This document shows, piece by piece, positions 43,695-52,867 of a DNA stretch of 61,941 nt. The stretch is from NCBI GenBank assembly GCA_022071955.1, contig JAJVIM010000030.1:1-61941 (forward strand), given 5' to 3'. Positions within the stretch are counted from its first letter, which is position 1, and the number at the start of each line of letters is the position of its first letter. Below the pieces are notes generated by a model, which saw nothing but the letters and a program-made list of their open reading frames with translations, was not told where the DNA came from and did not search any database. Both the position numbers and the translations under genes were made by a program. The DNA is from Anaerolineae bacterium. GTDB lineage: Bacteria > Chloroflexota > Anaerolineae > 4572-78 > J111.

Positions 43695-44186
43695 ATGAAA
43701 AAGGCTATTTTTGTATTACTGGCAACAATTCTGGCAGTGAGCGCTATATTTCTTGGCTGGCAAGTGTCTCGGGTTACGGCCAAAGAGTCCAAAATTCTGG
43801 AATTTGATACGATGGCCGGCCTCCCGCAGGCGTTAACCGGAGCCCAAAACCCCATCCGTGGCATAAACGGCGGAGGGTTACCCTGGGCAATCGGCCCCAC
43901 TTCTGGCGAACTAAAAAAGGATGGCAAGCTGGAGATCAAAGTACAGGGGTTGGTTTTTTCTGCCGGTCCCAATACCGGCAGAAACACGGTGCCGGCATTT
44001 AGGGCCATCGTAAGCTGCCTGAAAAATGATGGCAGTGTCGAAAACATCAGCACCGATCAGTTTCCGGCGACAGAAGAAGGCAACGCCAAAATCGAGGCTA
44101 AATTGAATTTACCCGAATCGTGCCTGGCTCCGATCATTTTTGTAACCAGCCCTGGCGGAGCGTGGTTTGCCACAACCGGATATTAG
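43695..44186 (+). CDS. Small secreted protein of unknown function
   Basis: This 163-aa product has a signal peptide or N-terminal anchor (MKKAIFVLLATILAVSAIFL). AGGAG lies 6-8 bp before the ATG. The mature part contains GINGGGLPWAIGPTSGELKK, a VFSAGPNTGRNTVPAFRAIV beta-rich region and two cysteines (about 111 and 144) that could form a disulfide. No family was recognised. It follows the two-component pair on the same strand and may belong to its regulon. Confidence 0.75.
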   Translation: MKKAIFVLLATILAVSAIFLGWQVSRVTAKESKILEFDTMAGLPQALTGAQNPIRGINGGGLPWAIGPTSGELKKDGKLEIKVQGLVFSAGPNTGRNTVPAFRAIVSCLKNDGSVENISTDQFPATEEGNAKIEAKLNLPESCLAPIIFVTSPGGAWFATTGY

Positions 44187-44273
44187 GGCGCTTAACATTT
44201 TGTAATTTTACAGACGAGTGGGCAGGTTGATCTGCCCACTCTTGTCTGTTAACTGCTTGCCGGTAAACGATAT

Positions 44274-45653
44274 GTGAATTTACAAATGAACCATTTGACC
44301 GATTGGAGCCGCCTATCAAAATGGCTTATCGTTTTGGCCCGCCTCGCTTTGGGCATAACCATTGTGCTCACGCCGTTTCGCTACCGCTTTACCGTACAGC
44401 CCCGCCCATTTGAACCCATTTATGGAGACTACACCGACTTTTTATTGTTTGCCAGCGATATTTTTCTGGTACTGACGCTCGTTTTCTGGCTTTTCAGTTT
44501 GTTGGTTGAACCGCGCCGCCTGACTCCCGGCCCCTTGCTTTTTTCGCTGTCGCTGGCCGGGCTAACGGCAACGGGCCTGCTGAGCGTGTTTTTTTCAGTT
44601 GACCCCTCCCTCTCCGGCTATCACGCGATGCGGCTGGTGCTGCTGGCCGGCCTGTACCTGTATCTGGTCAACCAGATCAAAACCTTGAACGCGGTTGTTC
44701 TGCCGGTTGCGCTGCAAATTTTTATTCAGGCCGCGGTTGGTGTTGGCCAGATTATCCGGCAGCGTTCGCTGGACATGGCCTCGATGGGCGAACTGGGGCT
44801 CGATCCGGCATGGTCCGGTGTCAGCATTGTTTGGGCGGGGGGAACCCGCTATCTGCGAGCTTACGGGCTAACGGATCATCCCAATATTTTGGGCGGTTGT
44901 TTGGCCTTTGGGCTGGTGCTGCTGGCCGGTTGGTATGTTACAGCCAACCCCAAATGGCACGTGCCGATCAGCGGCGTTTGGGCTGTGGGCGCGCTGGGGT
45001 TATTTTTAACCTTCTCCCGGTCGGCCTGGCTGGCATTGGCCGGCGGCCTGCTATTGATTGCCGGGGTCCTGCTGAAAACTAAACAAACCACGGCCGTGCG
45101 AAACTGGCTAAACCTGATCCTGGCCGGTCTGATTGTGGCGGCTCCCTTTATCTGGCAGCATGCCGATTATCTGGGCGTGCGGTTAAACTGGCGCGATTCT
45201 TTTAACCGGGTGGCAGACGAAAGCCGCTCAGTGCACGAGCGCCAGGCTTTAAATTCAACCGCCAATCACATTTTTGCCGATCACGCACTGACCGGAGTCG
45301 GGCTGGGCGCCTACCCGGTAGCCTTGCGCCAACAATACCCCAACTTCCCTTTCAATTTTCAGCCCCCCCACATTGCCCTGCTCGAAGCCGCCGCCGAAAC
45401 CGGACTCATCGGCGCAATATTTTATTTTATGGCGCTGGTTTCACCCTGGTTACTCATGGGGCTTAATCGCCGCCAACTGAAATTTGTACCCAATCTGCTG
45501 GCCATCTCCGGCGTTTTGGCCGCGGTGACTATTGTCGGCTTTTTTGATTATTACCCCTGGCTGCTGGCGCCCGGCCGCCTGTGGCAGTGGCTGGTTTGGG
45601 GGCTGTGGGGTGGTTTGTATTTGAACGCCTCGCACAGGCAAAATAATGCTTGA
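44274..45653 (+). CDS. O-antigen ligase-like polymerase/ligase
   Basis: This 459-aa integral membrane protein has about 10-12 helices and, near the end, the periplasmic-loop motif NHIFADHALTGVGLGAYPVA found in Wzy/WaaL-type proteins. Such proteins polymerise or transfer surface glycans. The start may be GTG 44274 or ATG 44286; neither has a strong ribosome site. It overlaps the glycosyltransferase gene by 8 bp, placing it first in a surface-glycan operon. Confidence 0.82.
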   Translation: MNLQMNHLTDWSRLSKWLIVLARLALGITIVLTPFRYRFTVQPRPFEPIYGDYTDFLLFASDIFLVLTLVFWLFSLLVEPRRLTPGPLLFSLSLAGLTATGLLSVFFSVDPSLSGYHAMRLVLLAGLYLYLVNQIKTLNAVVLPVALQIFIQAAVGVGQIIRQRSLDMASMGELGLDPAWSGVSIVWAGGTRYLRAYGLTDHPNILGGCLAFGLVLLAGWYVTANPKWHVPISGVWAVGALGLFLTFSRSAWLALAGGLLLIAGVLLKTKQTTAVRNWLNLILAGLIVAAPFIWQHADYLGVRLNWRDSFNRVADESRSVHERQALNSTANHIFADHALTGVGLGAYPVALRQQYPNFPFNFQPPHIALLEAAAETGLIGAIFYFMALVSPWLLMGLNRRQLKFVPNLLAISGVLAAVTIVGFFDYYPWLLAPGRLWQWLVWGLWGGLYLNASHRQNNA

Positions 45654-48111
45654 TCTGCTGTTTGTTCCAATCACAATAATCTACGTGCTGGTGGTTGGCG
45701 CGCTGTTTATCTACGGCCTGAATTTTTTCTATCTCACTTATGTCGCCTGGCGCAACCGCCGGCTCGTCACCCCGCTTGCCCCTATGGCCAATTGGCCCAC
45801 CGTAACCGTGCAGTTACCCATTTACAACGAACTCTATGTTGCGGAACGGTTGATCGAGGCTGTCGCCGGGCTGGATTACCCCGCCAGCCAGCTCGAGATT
45901 CAGGTACTGGATGACTCAACCGATGAAACCGTACAACTAACCCGTTCCGCCGTTGAGCGCTGGCGCAGCCGGGGGCTGAACATCATCCATTTGCACCGAA
46001 CAACCCGCCCCGGTTTCAAAGCCGGCGCGTTGGCCGCCGGTATGGCTCGCGCGCAAGGCGAGTTTCTGGCCATTTTTGATGCTGACTTTGTGCCGCCGCC
46101 GGATTTTCTAAAGCAAACCATCGGTTGTTTCCAGAACCCGGCTGTTGCTTTTGTTCAAACCCGCTGGGGGCATGTTAACCGCCACTATTCATTTTTAACC
46201 TATCTGCAATCTCTGGCGATAGACGCCCATTTTATGATCGAACAGTATGCCCGTTATCAGGCCGGCTTGTGGTTCAATTTTAACGGCACGGCCGGAATCT
46301 GGCGGCGAGCCGCCATTGAAAGCGCCGGCGGCTGGCAGGCCGATACCCTGACCGAAGACCTGGACCTGTCGTACCGGGCTTTTTTGCGCGGTTGGCAGGC
46401 GGTTTATCTGCGCCACGTTGTGGTACCGGCCGAACTGCCGGTCAGTTTTATGGCGTATCGCCGCCAGCAGCACCGCTGGGCACGCGGCAGCCTGGAATGC
46501 GCGTCCAAACTTTTACCCCGGATTTGGGCTGCGCCGATATCTGTGGCTGTAAAATTGGGCGCAACCCTGCACCTCACCGGCTACGGCGTCCACCTGCTCC
46601 TGTTTGCTCTGGTTTTGCTCTACCCCATTGTGCTGCTGCTGGCCCAGCGTTACGCCAACCTCATCTCGCTGTTTGGCATTGCCGCTATTTTTAACGCCAC
46701 CGCCTTTGCCCCAACCCTTTTTTTTGTGGCGGCTCAACAGCAATTGGGGCGTCGCTGGTGGCGGCAGTTACCGGTGATCCTGTTTATCACCGCGCTGGGC
46801 GCGGGCATGATGCTCAATACGGTGCGAGCCGCTCTGCAAATTTTTGGCAACCGGCGCGGCGCCTTTGAGCGCACTCCCAAATTTGGCGTGTTGAACAAAA
46901 CCCACGACTGGACTCGCCGCCGCTACCAGTTACAGCTCGACTCGTTGATCGTTTTTGAGCTGGCATTTGCCCTGCTAAATTTGGGTACGCTTGTGCTGGC
47001 TCTGAAAATAGGCAACTGGATTATTGCCGTATACGCGGCGCTGTTCCTGGCCGGGCTGCTGTTTACGTCCGGGTTTACCGTAAGCCAGGCTGTTGTCCTC
47101 AACCAGCGCCGAATGCGCCCCGCGCCGGCCGATTTGCCGGTTGGCCCGCAAGCTACGCCGGCTGCTCCGCCGGCGCGCTCAAAAAATGGCTATCACTCCC
47201 CTCAATCTGCGCCCATCCCGCTGGAACAGGCCGTTCTTCGTACGCTGGCCTACGCCGACATCTTTGACTACCCCCTGACCGCCGCGGAAATCCATCGATA
47301 CCTGGAAATTCCTGCCTCGCCAAGCGGGGTGCAGGCAATCTTGAATAACGGCTGCCTGGCGGCGGGCCGTATCAGCCGCACCGGCGATTATTTCACCTTG
47401 CCCGGCCGGGAAGCCGTTGTCGAAACGCGCCTGCGGCGAGCCAAACTGGCCGCCCGCATCTGGCCCAAAGCTCGCTGCTACGGCCGCTGGCTGGCCTACC
47501 TGCCCTTTGTCAGAATGGTGGCGATCACCGGTTCGCTGGCGGTAAACAACATTGAATCCGGCGCCGACATTGATTACCTGATTGTCACCGAACCCGGCCG
47601 GCTGTGGGTCTGCCGCGCCCTGAGTATTGTGCTGGTGCGGCTGGTAGCACTGCGCGGGCAGGTGATTTGCCCCAACTATTTCATTTCCAAAAACGCCCTG
47701 GTTTTTGAACAGCGCACCCTCTACACCGCCCACGAGCTTATGCAAATGGTCCCGCTGGCCGGGTTGGATGTTTACACCCGGATTCTGCAGTTGAACTCGT
47801 GGGCCGCCAATTTTTTACCCAACGCAGAGGGGGTGCTGTCGCCGGAGCCTCGTTGCCAGCCCATCTTTCAGCCGGCCCGCCGGCTGGCCGAAGTTGCGCT
47901 GCACACTCCTGTGGGCGATCGGTTGGAGCAGTGGGAAATGAACCGAAAAATCCGCAAATTCAGCCGCCGGGGAGACAACCACACCGAGATTGCCTTTTGC
48001 CGGGATTGGTGCAAGGGTCATTTTGACGGCCACGAACAGCGGGTGCTGGCTGCCTTTAATCAACGGGTACGGTACCTGACCGGCCAAACCGAATGGCCGG
48101 AAGCCGCGTAG
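45646..48111 (+). CDS. GT2 glycosyltransferase fused to a nucleotidyltransferase-like domain
   Basis: Residues 1 to about 490 form a processive GT2 enzyme of the cellulose-synthase type. It has an N-terminal helix pair, VLDDSTDE (Asp89/90), FDADF (Asp145/147), TEDLD (Asp238) and QQHRW (274-278, the QxxRW motif), then several helices. After a linker (about 495-530), a winged-helix-like AVLRTLAYADIFDYPLTAAE region leads to a nucleotidyltransferase-like motif TGSLAVNNIESGADIDYLIV (about 628-647). A single membrane protein carrying both activities is unusual. The likely product is a beta-linked surface polysaccharide; the nucleotidyl domain's substrate is unknown. Confidence 0.85.
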   Translation: MLDLLFVPITIIYVLVVGALFIYGLNFFYLTYVAWRNRRLVTPLAPMANWPTVTVQLPIYNELYVAERLIEAVAGLDYPASQLEIQVLDDSTDETVQLTRSAVERWRSRGLNIIHLHRTTRPGFKAGALAAGMARAQGEFLAIFDADFVPPPDFLKQTIGCFQNPAVAFVQTRWGHVNRHYSFLTYLQSLAIDAHFMIEQYARYQAGLWFNFNGTAGIWRRAAIESAGGWQADTLTEDLDLSYRAFLRGWQAVYLRHVVVPAELPVSFMAYRRQQHRWARGSLECASKLLPRIWAAPISVAVKLGATLHLTGYGVHLLLFALVLLYPIVLLLAQRYANLISLFGIAAIFNATAFAPTLFFVAAQQQLGRRWWRQLPVILFITALGAGMMLNTVRAALQIFGNRRGAFERTPKFGVLNKTHDWTRRRYQLQLDSLIVFELAFALLNLGTLVLALKIGNWIIAVYAALFLAGLLFTSGFTVSQAVVLNQRRMRPAPADLPVGPQATPAAPPARSKNGYHSPQSAPIPLEQAVLRTLAYADIFDYPLTAAEIHRYLEIPASPSGVQAILNNGCLAAGRISRTGDYFTLPGREAVVETRLRRAKLAARIWPKARCYGRWLAYLPFVRMVAITGSLAVNNIESGADIDYLIVTEPGRLWVCRALSIVLVRLVALRGQVICPNYFISKNALVFEQRTLYTAHELMQMVPLAGLDVYTRILQLNSWAANFLPNAEGVLSPEPRCQPIFQPARRLAEVALHTPVGDRLEQWEMNRKIRKFSRRGDNHTEIAFCRDWCKGHFDGHEQRVLAAFNQRVRYLTGQTEWPEAA

Positions 48112-48233
48112 CAACAGGTCGTGCTTGTAGCGGGACAGTCACGCTAACCGAAGCTGCGCTGCTGCAACGGGTAATGCCCCTAAAGGGATACCCGGCAGAG
48201 CGAGGCCTCCCTGTGGGACGGGTGAAAATTTGG

Positions 48234-48290
48234 TGAGAGGCGCTTCGCGAAACGCCCCTACATTCGCGGACTCGCTGATTCGCAGATTCA
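48234..48290. repeat. GC-rich hairpin and short array before the radical SAM gene
   Basis: GAGAGGCGCTTCGCGAAACG leads into CCCC (48234-48261), a near-palindrome of a dispersed type. It is followed by units GCGGACTC, GCTGATTC, GCAGATTC (48266-48289), another 8-bp tandem array near a start codon. Confidence 0.5.
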
Positions 48291-48312
48291 TTTATTTTCA
48301 AAGGAGGTCACA

Positions 48313-49791
48313 ATGACAACTGATATTACGCTGGTTCACCCGTTATTCATCAGCAAAGACCCGGTTGAACAACAAATTATGACCCCCTACTTTCCGCTGG
48401 GCTTAATGTATCTGGGGGCCGTTCTGCGCCGGCAGGGGTACACCGTAGAAATGTTCGACTGTGCGTTTCGGCGGGATTACACCGAGTTTGAGCAGTACAT
48501 GCGCCGCGTGAAACCACCCGTAGTCGGCATCACCTCGCTGATCACCATTCGCCGCCACGCCCTGATTTTGGCCGAAATTGCCCACCGCTGCGGCGCCACG
48601 GTCATTTTGGGCGGGCCTGATCCTACCGGCATCCCGGAACGCTACCTGTTCCACCGTGGCAGCGACGGCCAATTTCCGGTGGACATTGTGGCTTTTGACG
48701 AGGCCGAAGTGACCATTCTTGAGCTGGCCGATCACTTATTCCAGCGGCCCGGCCACATTTCCCGGTTGCGCGACATTGCCGGGCTGCGGCTGCGGGGCGG
48801 CGATGGCCGGGTTTTGGCTACGGCGCCCCGCCCGCTGATCGCCAATCTCGACACCCTGCCTTTTCCGGCCCGCGAGCTGGTCGATTTTGATCCTTACCGG
48901 CGCGCCTGGCGTCAGGCTCACGGTTACTGGTCGCTAAGCCTCATTAATACTCGCGGCTGCCCCTATGCCTGTTCCTGGTGCCAAAAAGCCGTTTTTGGCC
49001 GCACTTACCGCAGCCGTTCCGCCGCCAACTCGGCGGCAGAGATGCGGCTGCTCAAAGAAACGTACCAGCCCGACCAACTGCGCATTGTGGATGACATCAC
49101 CGGCGTCAGGCAGCAGTGGGCTTTGCAGTGGCGCGATGAAGTTCTGGCGCGAGGGGCGGTGATTCCCTTTGAATGTTTAACCCGGGTCAATCTGGCCACC
49201 GAAGAAATGTTAACCGCGCTCAAAGCAATGGGCTGCAAAAAAATCTACTTTGGGGCCGAGTCTGGCTCGCAAAAAGTGTTGGACGCAATGAACAAAGGGG
49301 CCAAAATCTCCCAAATTTACCGGGCCGCCGAACTGTGTAAAGGTTTGGCGATTGAAACATATTTTTTTATGATGGTCGGTTACCCCGGCGAAGAGTGGAC
49401 CGACCTGCGACTGTCGGTTAAAATGCTGCGCGAAACCCTGCCCGATACCTTCAGCACCACCATCGCCTATCCCCTGCCCGGCACCCCCTTTTACGAGCAG
49501 GTGCGCGACCGCCTGATGTTTGAGGCCGACTGGACACTCGATTGGGATTATACCGCCGAAAACAAGTTGCTCTTCCGCCGGGGTCGCTACAATACCCTGT
49601 TCTATCGTTGGGTGATCAAATGGTTCAAAAAAGAGTGGGAAGATGCCCGGCTGCGGCAGGGCAGGCCGGCCCCGTTACTGCGACGGTGGCGCATTAAAGC
49701 CGCTTTGTGGCTCAGCCGGGGGATGGTACGCCTGCTGGCCCACTCGCCCGGCGCGGCCACCGTTCGGTTTCAACCGGCAGAAGGCCGATGA
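48313..49791 (+). CDS. B12-binding-domain radical SAM protein
   Basis: This 492-aa protein has an N-terminal Rossmann-like B12-binding region (about 1-150: PYFPLGLMYLGAVLRRQGYT, VVGITSLITIRRHALILAEI, GGPDPTG). A radical SAM core follows, with the cluster motif RGCPYACSWCQKAVFGR (Cys216, Cys220, Cys223). The GAESGSQKVLDAMNKG block is typical of BchE-like enzymes. AAAGGAGGT precedes the ATG. It lies in a surface-glycan operon and its substrate cannot be read from the sequence; methylation or rearrangement of a lipid or sugar is possible. The B12 need ties it to region 1. Confidence 0.88.
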   Translation: MTTDITLVHPLFISKDPVEQQIMTPYFPLGLMYLGAVLRRQGYTVEMFDCAFRRDYTEFEQYMRRVKPPVVGITSLITIRRHALILAEIAHRCGATVILGGPDPTGIPERYLFHRGSDGQFPVDIVAFDEAEVTILELADHLFQRPGHISRLRDIAGLRLRGGDGRVLATAPRPLIANLDTLPFPARELVDFDPYRRAWRQAHGYWSLSLINTRGCPYACSWCQKAVFGRTYRSRSAANSAAEMRLLKETYQPDQLRIVDDITGVRQQWALQWRDEVLARGAVIPFECLTRVNLATEEMLTALKAMGCKKIYFGAESGSQKVLDAMNKGAKISQIYRAAELCKGLAIETYFFMMVGYPGEEWTDLRLSVKMLRETLPDTFSTTIAYPLPGTPFYEQVRDRLMFEADWTLDWDYTAENKLLFRRGRYNTLFYRWVIKWFKKEWEDARLRQGRPAPLLRRWRIKAALWLSRGMVRLLAHSPGAATVRFQPAEGR

Positions 49792-50639
49792 GCGAATCTG
49801 CGCCGCCGGGTTACCGGCAAATTGCCGCCGCGTTCAACCGGGTTGCCACCGGCTACGATGCCGCCTATGGCCCCGGCGGGAACCGGATGATGCGTTGGCT
49901 GCGCCGAGAAAACCTGGCAACTTTGCAAGCCACGTTTCCCCCCGGCAGCCGCCTGTTGGAAATCGGCTGCGGCACCGGCGAAGAGGCGCTGCACTTGGCC
50001 CGCGCCGGATACACCATTCTGGCTACCGATATTTCGCCGGCGATGGTGGCCCAAACCGCGGCCAAAGCCCGCGCCGCCGGATTGGAGGCGCGGTTATCAG
50101 CTCTGGTTTTGCCCGGCGGCGGGTTGGGGGCTTTGCACCCCTCAACCCGCTTCGACGGCGCTTTTGCCAGTTTTGGCAGCCTCAATTGCGAACCGGCGCT
50201 GTCGCAACTGGCGGCTGCGCTCGCCCGTTTGCTGCGCCCCGGTTCTGCTTTTGTCTGCTCGGTGATGGCTCGCTGGTGTCCATTTGAATTGATCTGGTTT
50301 TTATTGCACGGCCAGCCGCGCACCGCCTTTCGCCGCCTGTCTCGGCGCTGGGGGACGGCCGCGGTGGCAGGCGCAAACGGTGTGCGGGCAACGGTGCCGG
50401 TGCGCTACTTCTCGGCCAGCGACATCGCGGCCGGTTTTGCTCCCGACTTCAACCTTGAATACACCCGTTCTTTGGCCCTGTTTCTGCCGCCGCCGTACCT
50501 GGCAGATTTGTACCGGCGTCACCCGGCGCTGTTTGCGGTTCTGGAACAGTGCGACAAACGCTGGCGCGGGCGCTGGCCATGGCGCAATCTGGGCGACCAC
50601 ATCTGCCTGATTTTGCGCCGGCGAGAGGCTGGTCCATGA
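49788..50639 (+). CDS. Class I SAM-dependent methyltransferase
   Basis: This 283-aa protein starts at ATG 49788, overlapping the radical SAM stop by 4 bp. The SAM motif is LLEIGCGTGEEALHLARAGY (motif I), followed by ILATDISPAMV, where the Asp binds the ribose. The C-terminal part has hydrophobic segments and no known family signature. Substrate unknown; the coupled reading frames suggest it acts with the radical SAM and glycosyltransferase products. Confidence 0.85.
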   Translation: MSESAPPGYRQIAAAFNRVATGYDAAYGPGGNRMMRWLRRENLATLQATFPPGSRLLEIGCGTGEEALHLARAGYTILATDISPAMVAQTAAKARAAGLEARLSALVLPGGGLGALHPSTRFDGAFASFGSLNCEPALSQLAAALARLLRPGSAFVCSVMARWCPFELIWFLLHGQPRTAFRRLSRRWGTAAVAGANGVRATVPVRYFSASDIAAGFAPDFNLEYTRSLALFLPPPYLADLYRRHPALFAVLEQCDKRWRGRWPWRNLGDHICLILRRREAGP

Positions 50640-52129
50640 CCTCGCCATCCCGCTCCGGTAAAAGCCCGCTGCCGGCCATGCTGGCCACCGGCGGCTATGT
50701 TAGCGCCCAGGTAACGCTGGCCGATCTGGACGGCGATGGCCGGCCGGAGATTATCGCCGGTTCCGATGCGCTTTACGCCTGGCGGCTCAACGGCCAATTG
50801 CTGCCCGGTTTCCCCGCCAAAGGGCGCAACTTTTTTGCCTCCCGCCCGGCTGTGGCTGATTTTAATGGCGATGGCCGCCCGGAAATTCTGGTAGGCTGCG
50901 ACGACGACGCACTCTACGGGTTTGATGCCGCCGGCCAACTGCTGCCCGGCTGGCCGCGCCGCACCGGGGGCGATGTGTTCAGCTCGCCGGCCCTGGCCGA
51001 TCTGGATAACGACGGCCAACTGGAAGTGGTGGTTGGCTCTGATGACGGCTGCCTCTACGCCTGGCGGGCCGATGGCACGCTGCTCCCCGGCTGGCCGCAG
51101 CCTACCGGCGGATTTGTGTCGGCCTCTCCCACCCTGGCCGATCTGGATGGCGACGGCCGGCCGGAAATTATCGCCGGCTCGTGGGATAGCCGGCTTTACG
51201 TGTGGCGGGTCGATGGCACACTGCTCCCCGGCTGGCCGCAACCCACCGGCCACTTTATCTGGTCTACCGCCGCGGCCGGTGATTTGGATGGAGATGGCTG
51301 CCCGGAAGTGGTTGTGGCATCTGATCGGCTTTACGCCTGGCGGGCCGATGGCACGCCGCTCCCCGGCTGGCCGCAGCCCACCGGCAGCTACGCCGTCGGG
51401 TCACCGCGCCTGGCCGATCTGGACGGGGATGGTCGCCCGGAAGTGATTCTGGGAGCTGACCGGCTTTACGTCTGGCAGGGTGATGGTTGCCCGTTGCCCG
51501 GCTTTCCGGTTGATCTGGGCGCTTATCTCTGGTCTTCGCCGGCTGTGGGCGATGTGGACGGCGATGGCCGGCCGGAAATTGTCATTGGCGGTTGGGATGG
51601 ACAGGTGACTGTGGCTGCCGGTGATGGCCGAATCAAAACCACTTATTCCACCGGCAGGCCCATTTTTGCCACGCCCACCCTGGCCGATTTGGATCAGGAC
51701 GGCCAACTGGAGATTATTATTGGATCGTGGGATAGCAACATCCACATTTTTCGGGGCGACGTCCAGGCGGAGAAAACGACGCCATTTTGGGCACGGTTTT
51801 TTGGCAGGGCCGAACCTGTTCGGTTGCTGCCGGCCGGACAATTTTCTCACGTTCGGGAATTTGCCGCTCCGTTTGTTACCTTTTCCAACCCGCCCGGCAG
51901 CCGCGCCGTGCTGCGCTATCGAGCCAATTTTGAAACAGAATGGCACCCCGTGCCGTTGGTTGTTCACCGTGGCCGGCTGACCGGTTTGATTCAGCCTTTT
52001 TTGGCCGGGACCCGCGTGGCGTACTACGCCGAACTCGGGCTTGAATCCGGCCGGCCGCAGCGTGTTCCGGCCAGTGGGCTTTTTGGGTATACGGTTAAGG
52101 CTGACTGGCGCGCCCGCCTGCGGAGATAG
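50636..52129 (+). CDS. FG-GAP/VCBS-repeat beta-propeller protein without signal peptide
   Basis: This 497-aa protein begins at ATG 50636 (ATGA overlap with the methyltransferase). About nine repeats carry the Ca-binding loop LADLDGDGRPE (DxDxDG), with blades separated by LYAWRADGTLLPGWPQPTG. The C-terminal 110 residues form a different beta domain. No signal peptide or membrane helix is seen, although FG-GAP proteins are usually exported. Either export is non-classical or the product is cytoplasmic. The repeats share DNA sequence, consistent with internal duplication. Confidence 0.82.
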   Translation: MTSPSRSGKSPLPAMLATGGYVSAQVTLADLDGDGRPEIIAGSDALYAWRLNGQLLPGFPAKGRNFFASRPAVADFNGDGRPEILVGCDDDALYGFDAAGQLLPGWPRRTGGDVFSSPALADLDNDGQLEVVVGSDDGCLYAWRADGTLLPGWPQPTGGFVSASPTLADLDGDGRPEIIAGSWDSRLYVWRVDGTLLPGWPQPTGHFIWSTAAAGDLDGDGCPEVVVASDRLYAWRADGTPLPGWPQPTGSYAVGSPRLADLDGDGRPEVILGADRLYVWQGDGCPLPGFPVDLGAYLWSSPAVGDVDGDGRPEIVIGGWDGQVTVAAGDGRIKTTYSTGRPIFATPTLADLDQDGQLEIIIGSWDSNIHIFRGDVQAEKTTPFWARFFGRAEPVRLLPAGQFSHVREFAAPFVTFSNPPGSRAVLRYRANFETEWHPVPLVVHRGRLTGLIQPFLAGTRVAYYAELGLESGRPQRVPASGLFGYTVKADWRARLRR

Positions 52130-52174
52130 TGCAAAGGCCCAACCGGAATTTATCATCTCCATTTTGACCAGGAA

Positions 52175-52867
52175 TCAAGCCTCAACTCGCAGGCGGTAGC
52201 CCACCCCCGGTTCGGTGAGGATGTACTGGGGCCGGGTCGGAACAGGTTCCAGTTTGCGGCGCAAATTGCTGATATTGACCCGCAGCATGTGCGCCTCGGC
52301 TTCATAACCCAGCCCCCACACCTGCCGCAGCAACTGCTGGTGGGTTAACACCCGCCCGGCGTGCGTCACCAGCACCCGCAGCAGATCGTACTCGGTGGGA
52401 GTGAGCTGGATTTCCTGCCCGGCCACGCTTACCAGCCGCCGGGCCAGATCAACCAGCAGCCCGCCGTTCGCAAACACCGGCTCATCGCCGGGTTGAGGCG
52501 CGCGCCGCAGCACTACCCGCAGCCGGGCCAGCAGTTCGCCCACGCCAAACGGTTTGGTCAGGTAATCATCGGCCCCGGCATCCAGCGCGGCGATTTTATC
52601 CGCTTCCTGCCCCCGCACCGACAGAATAATAATGGGGATTTGCGTCCATTCGCGCAGGCGTTGGGTCACCTCCAGCCCGTCCAGATCGGGCAGCCCCAGG
52701 TCAAGGATAACCACGTCGGGCCGGTGATTGACCACCGCCGCCAGCGCCGTTTGGCCAGCCGCAGCCTCAAACACGGTGTAACCATTGGCCGTTAGCGATG
52801 TATGCAGAAAACGACGGATGGCCTGCTCATCGTCAACCACCACAATGCGGGGTCCGTTGTCGCTCAT
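52175..52867 (-). CDS. kdpE: KdpE response regulator
   Basis: This 230-aa OmpR-family regulator has Asp12/Asp13, phospho-acceptor Asp56 (VVILDLGLPDLDG), Lys in the DDYLTKPFGVGELLARLR block, and a winged-helix C-terminal domain (LTPTEYDLLRVLVTHAGRVL). It activates the kdp operon at low K+. Its ATG overlaps the kdpD stop by 4 bp. The 11-bp-spaced repeats at 60585-60632 are its likely target. Confidence 0.95.
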   Translation of the reverse strand: MSDNGPRIVVVDDEQAIRRFLHTSLTANGYTVFEAAAGQTALAAVVNHRPDVVILDLGLPDLDGLEVTQRLREWTQIPIIILSVRGQEADKIAALDAGADDYLTKPFGVGELLARLRVVLRRAPQPGDEPVFANGGLLVDLARRLVSVAGQEIQLTPTEYDLLRVLVTHAGRVLTHQQLLRQVWGLGYEAEAHMLRVNISNLRRKLEPVPTRPQYILTEPGVGYRLRVEA

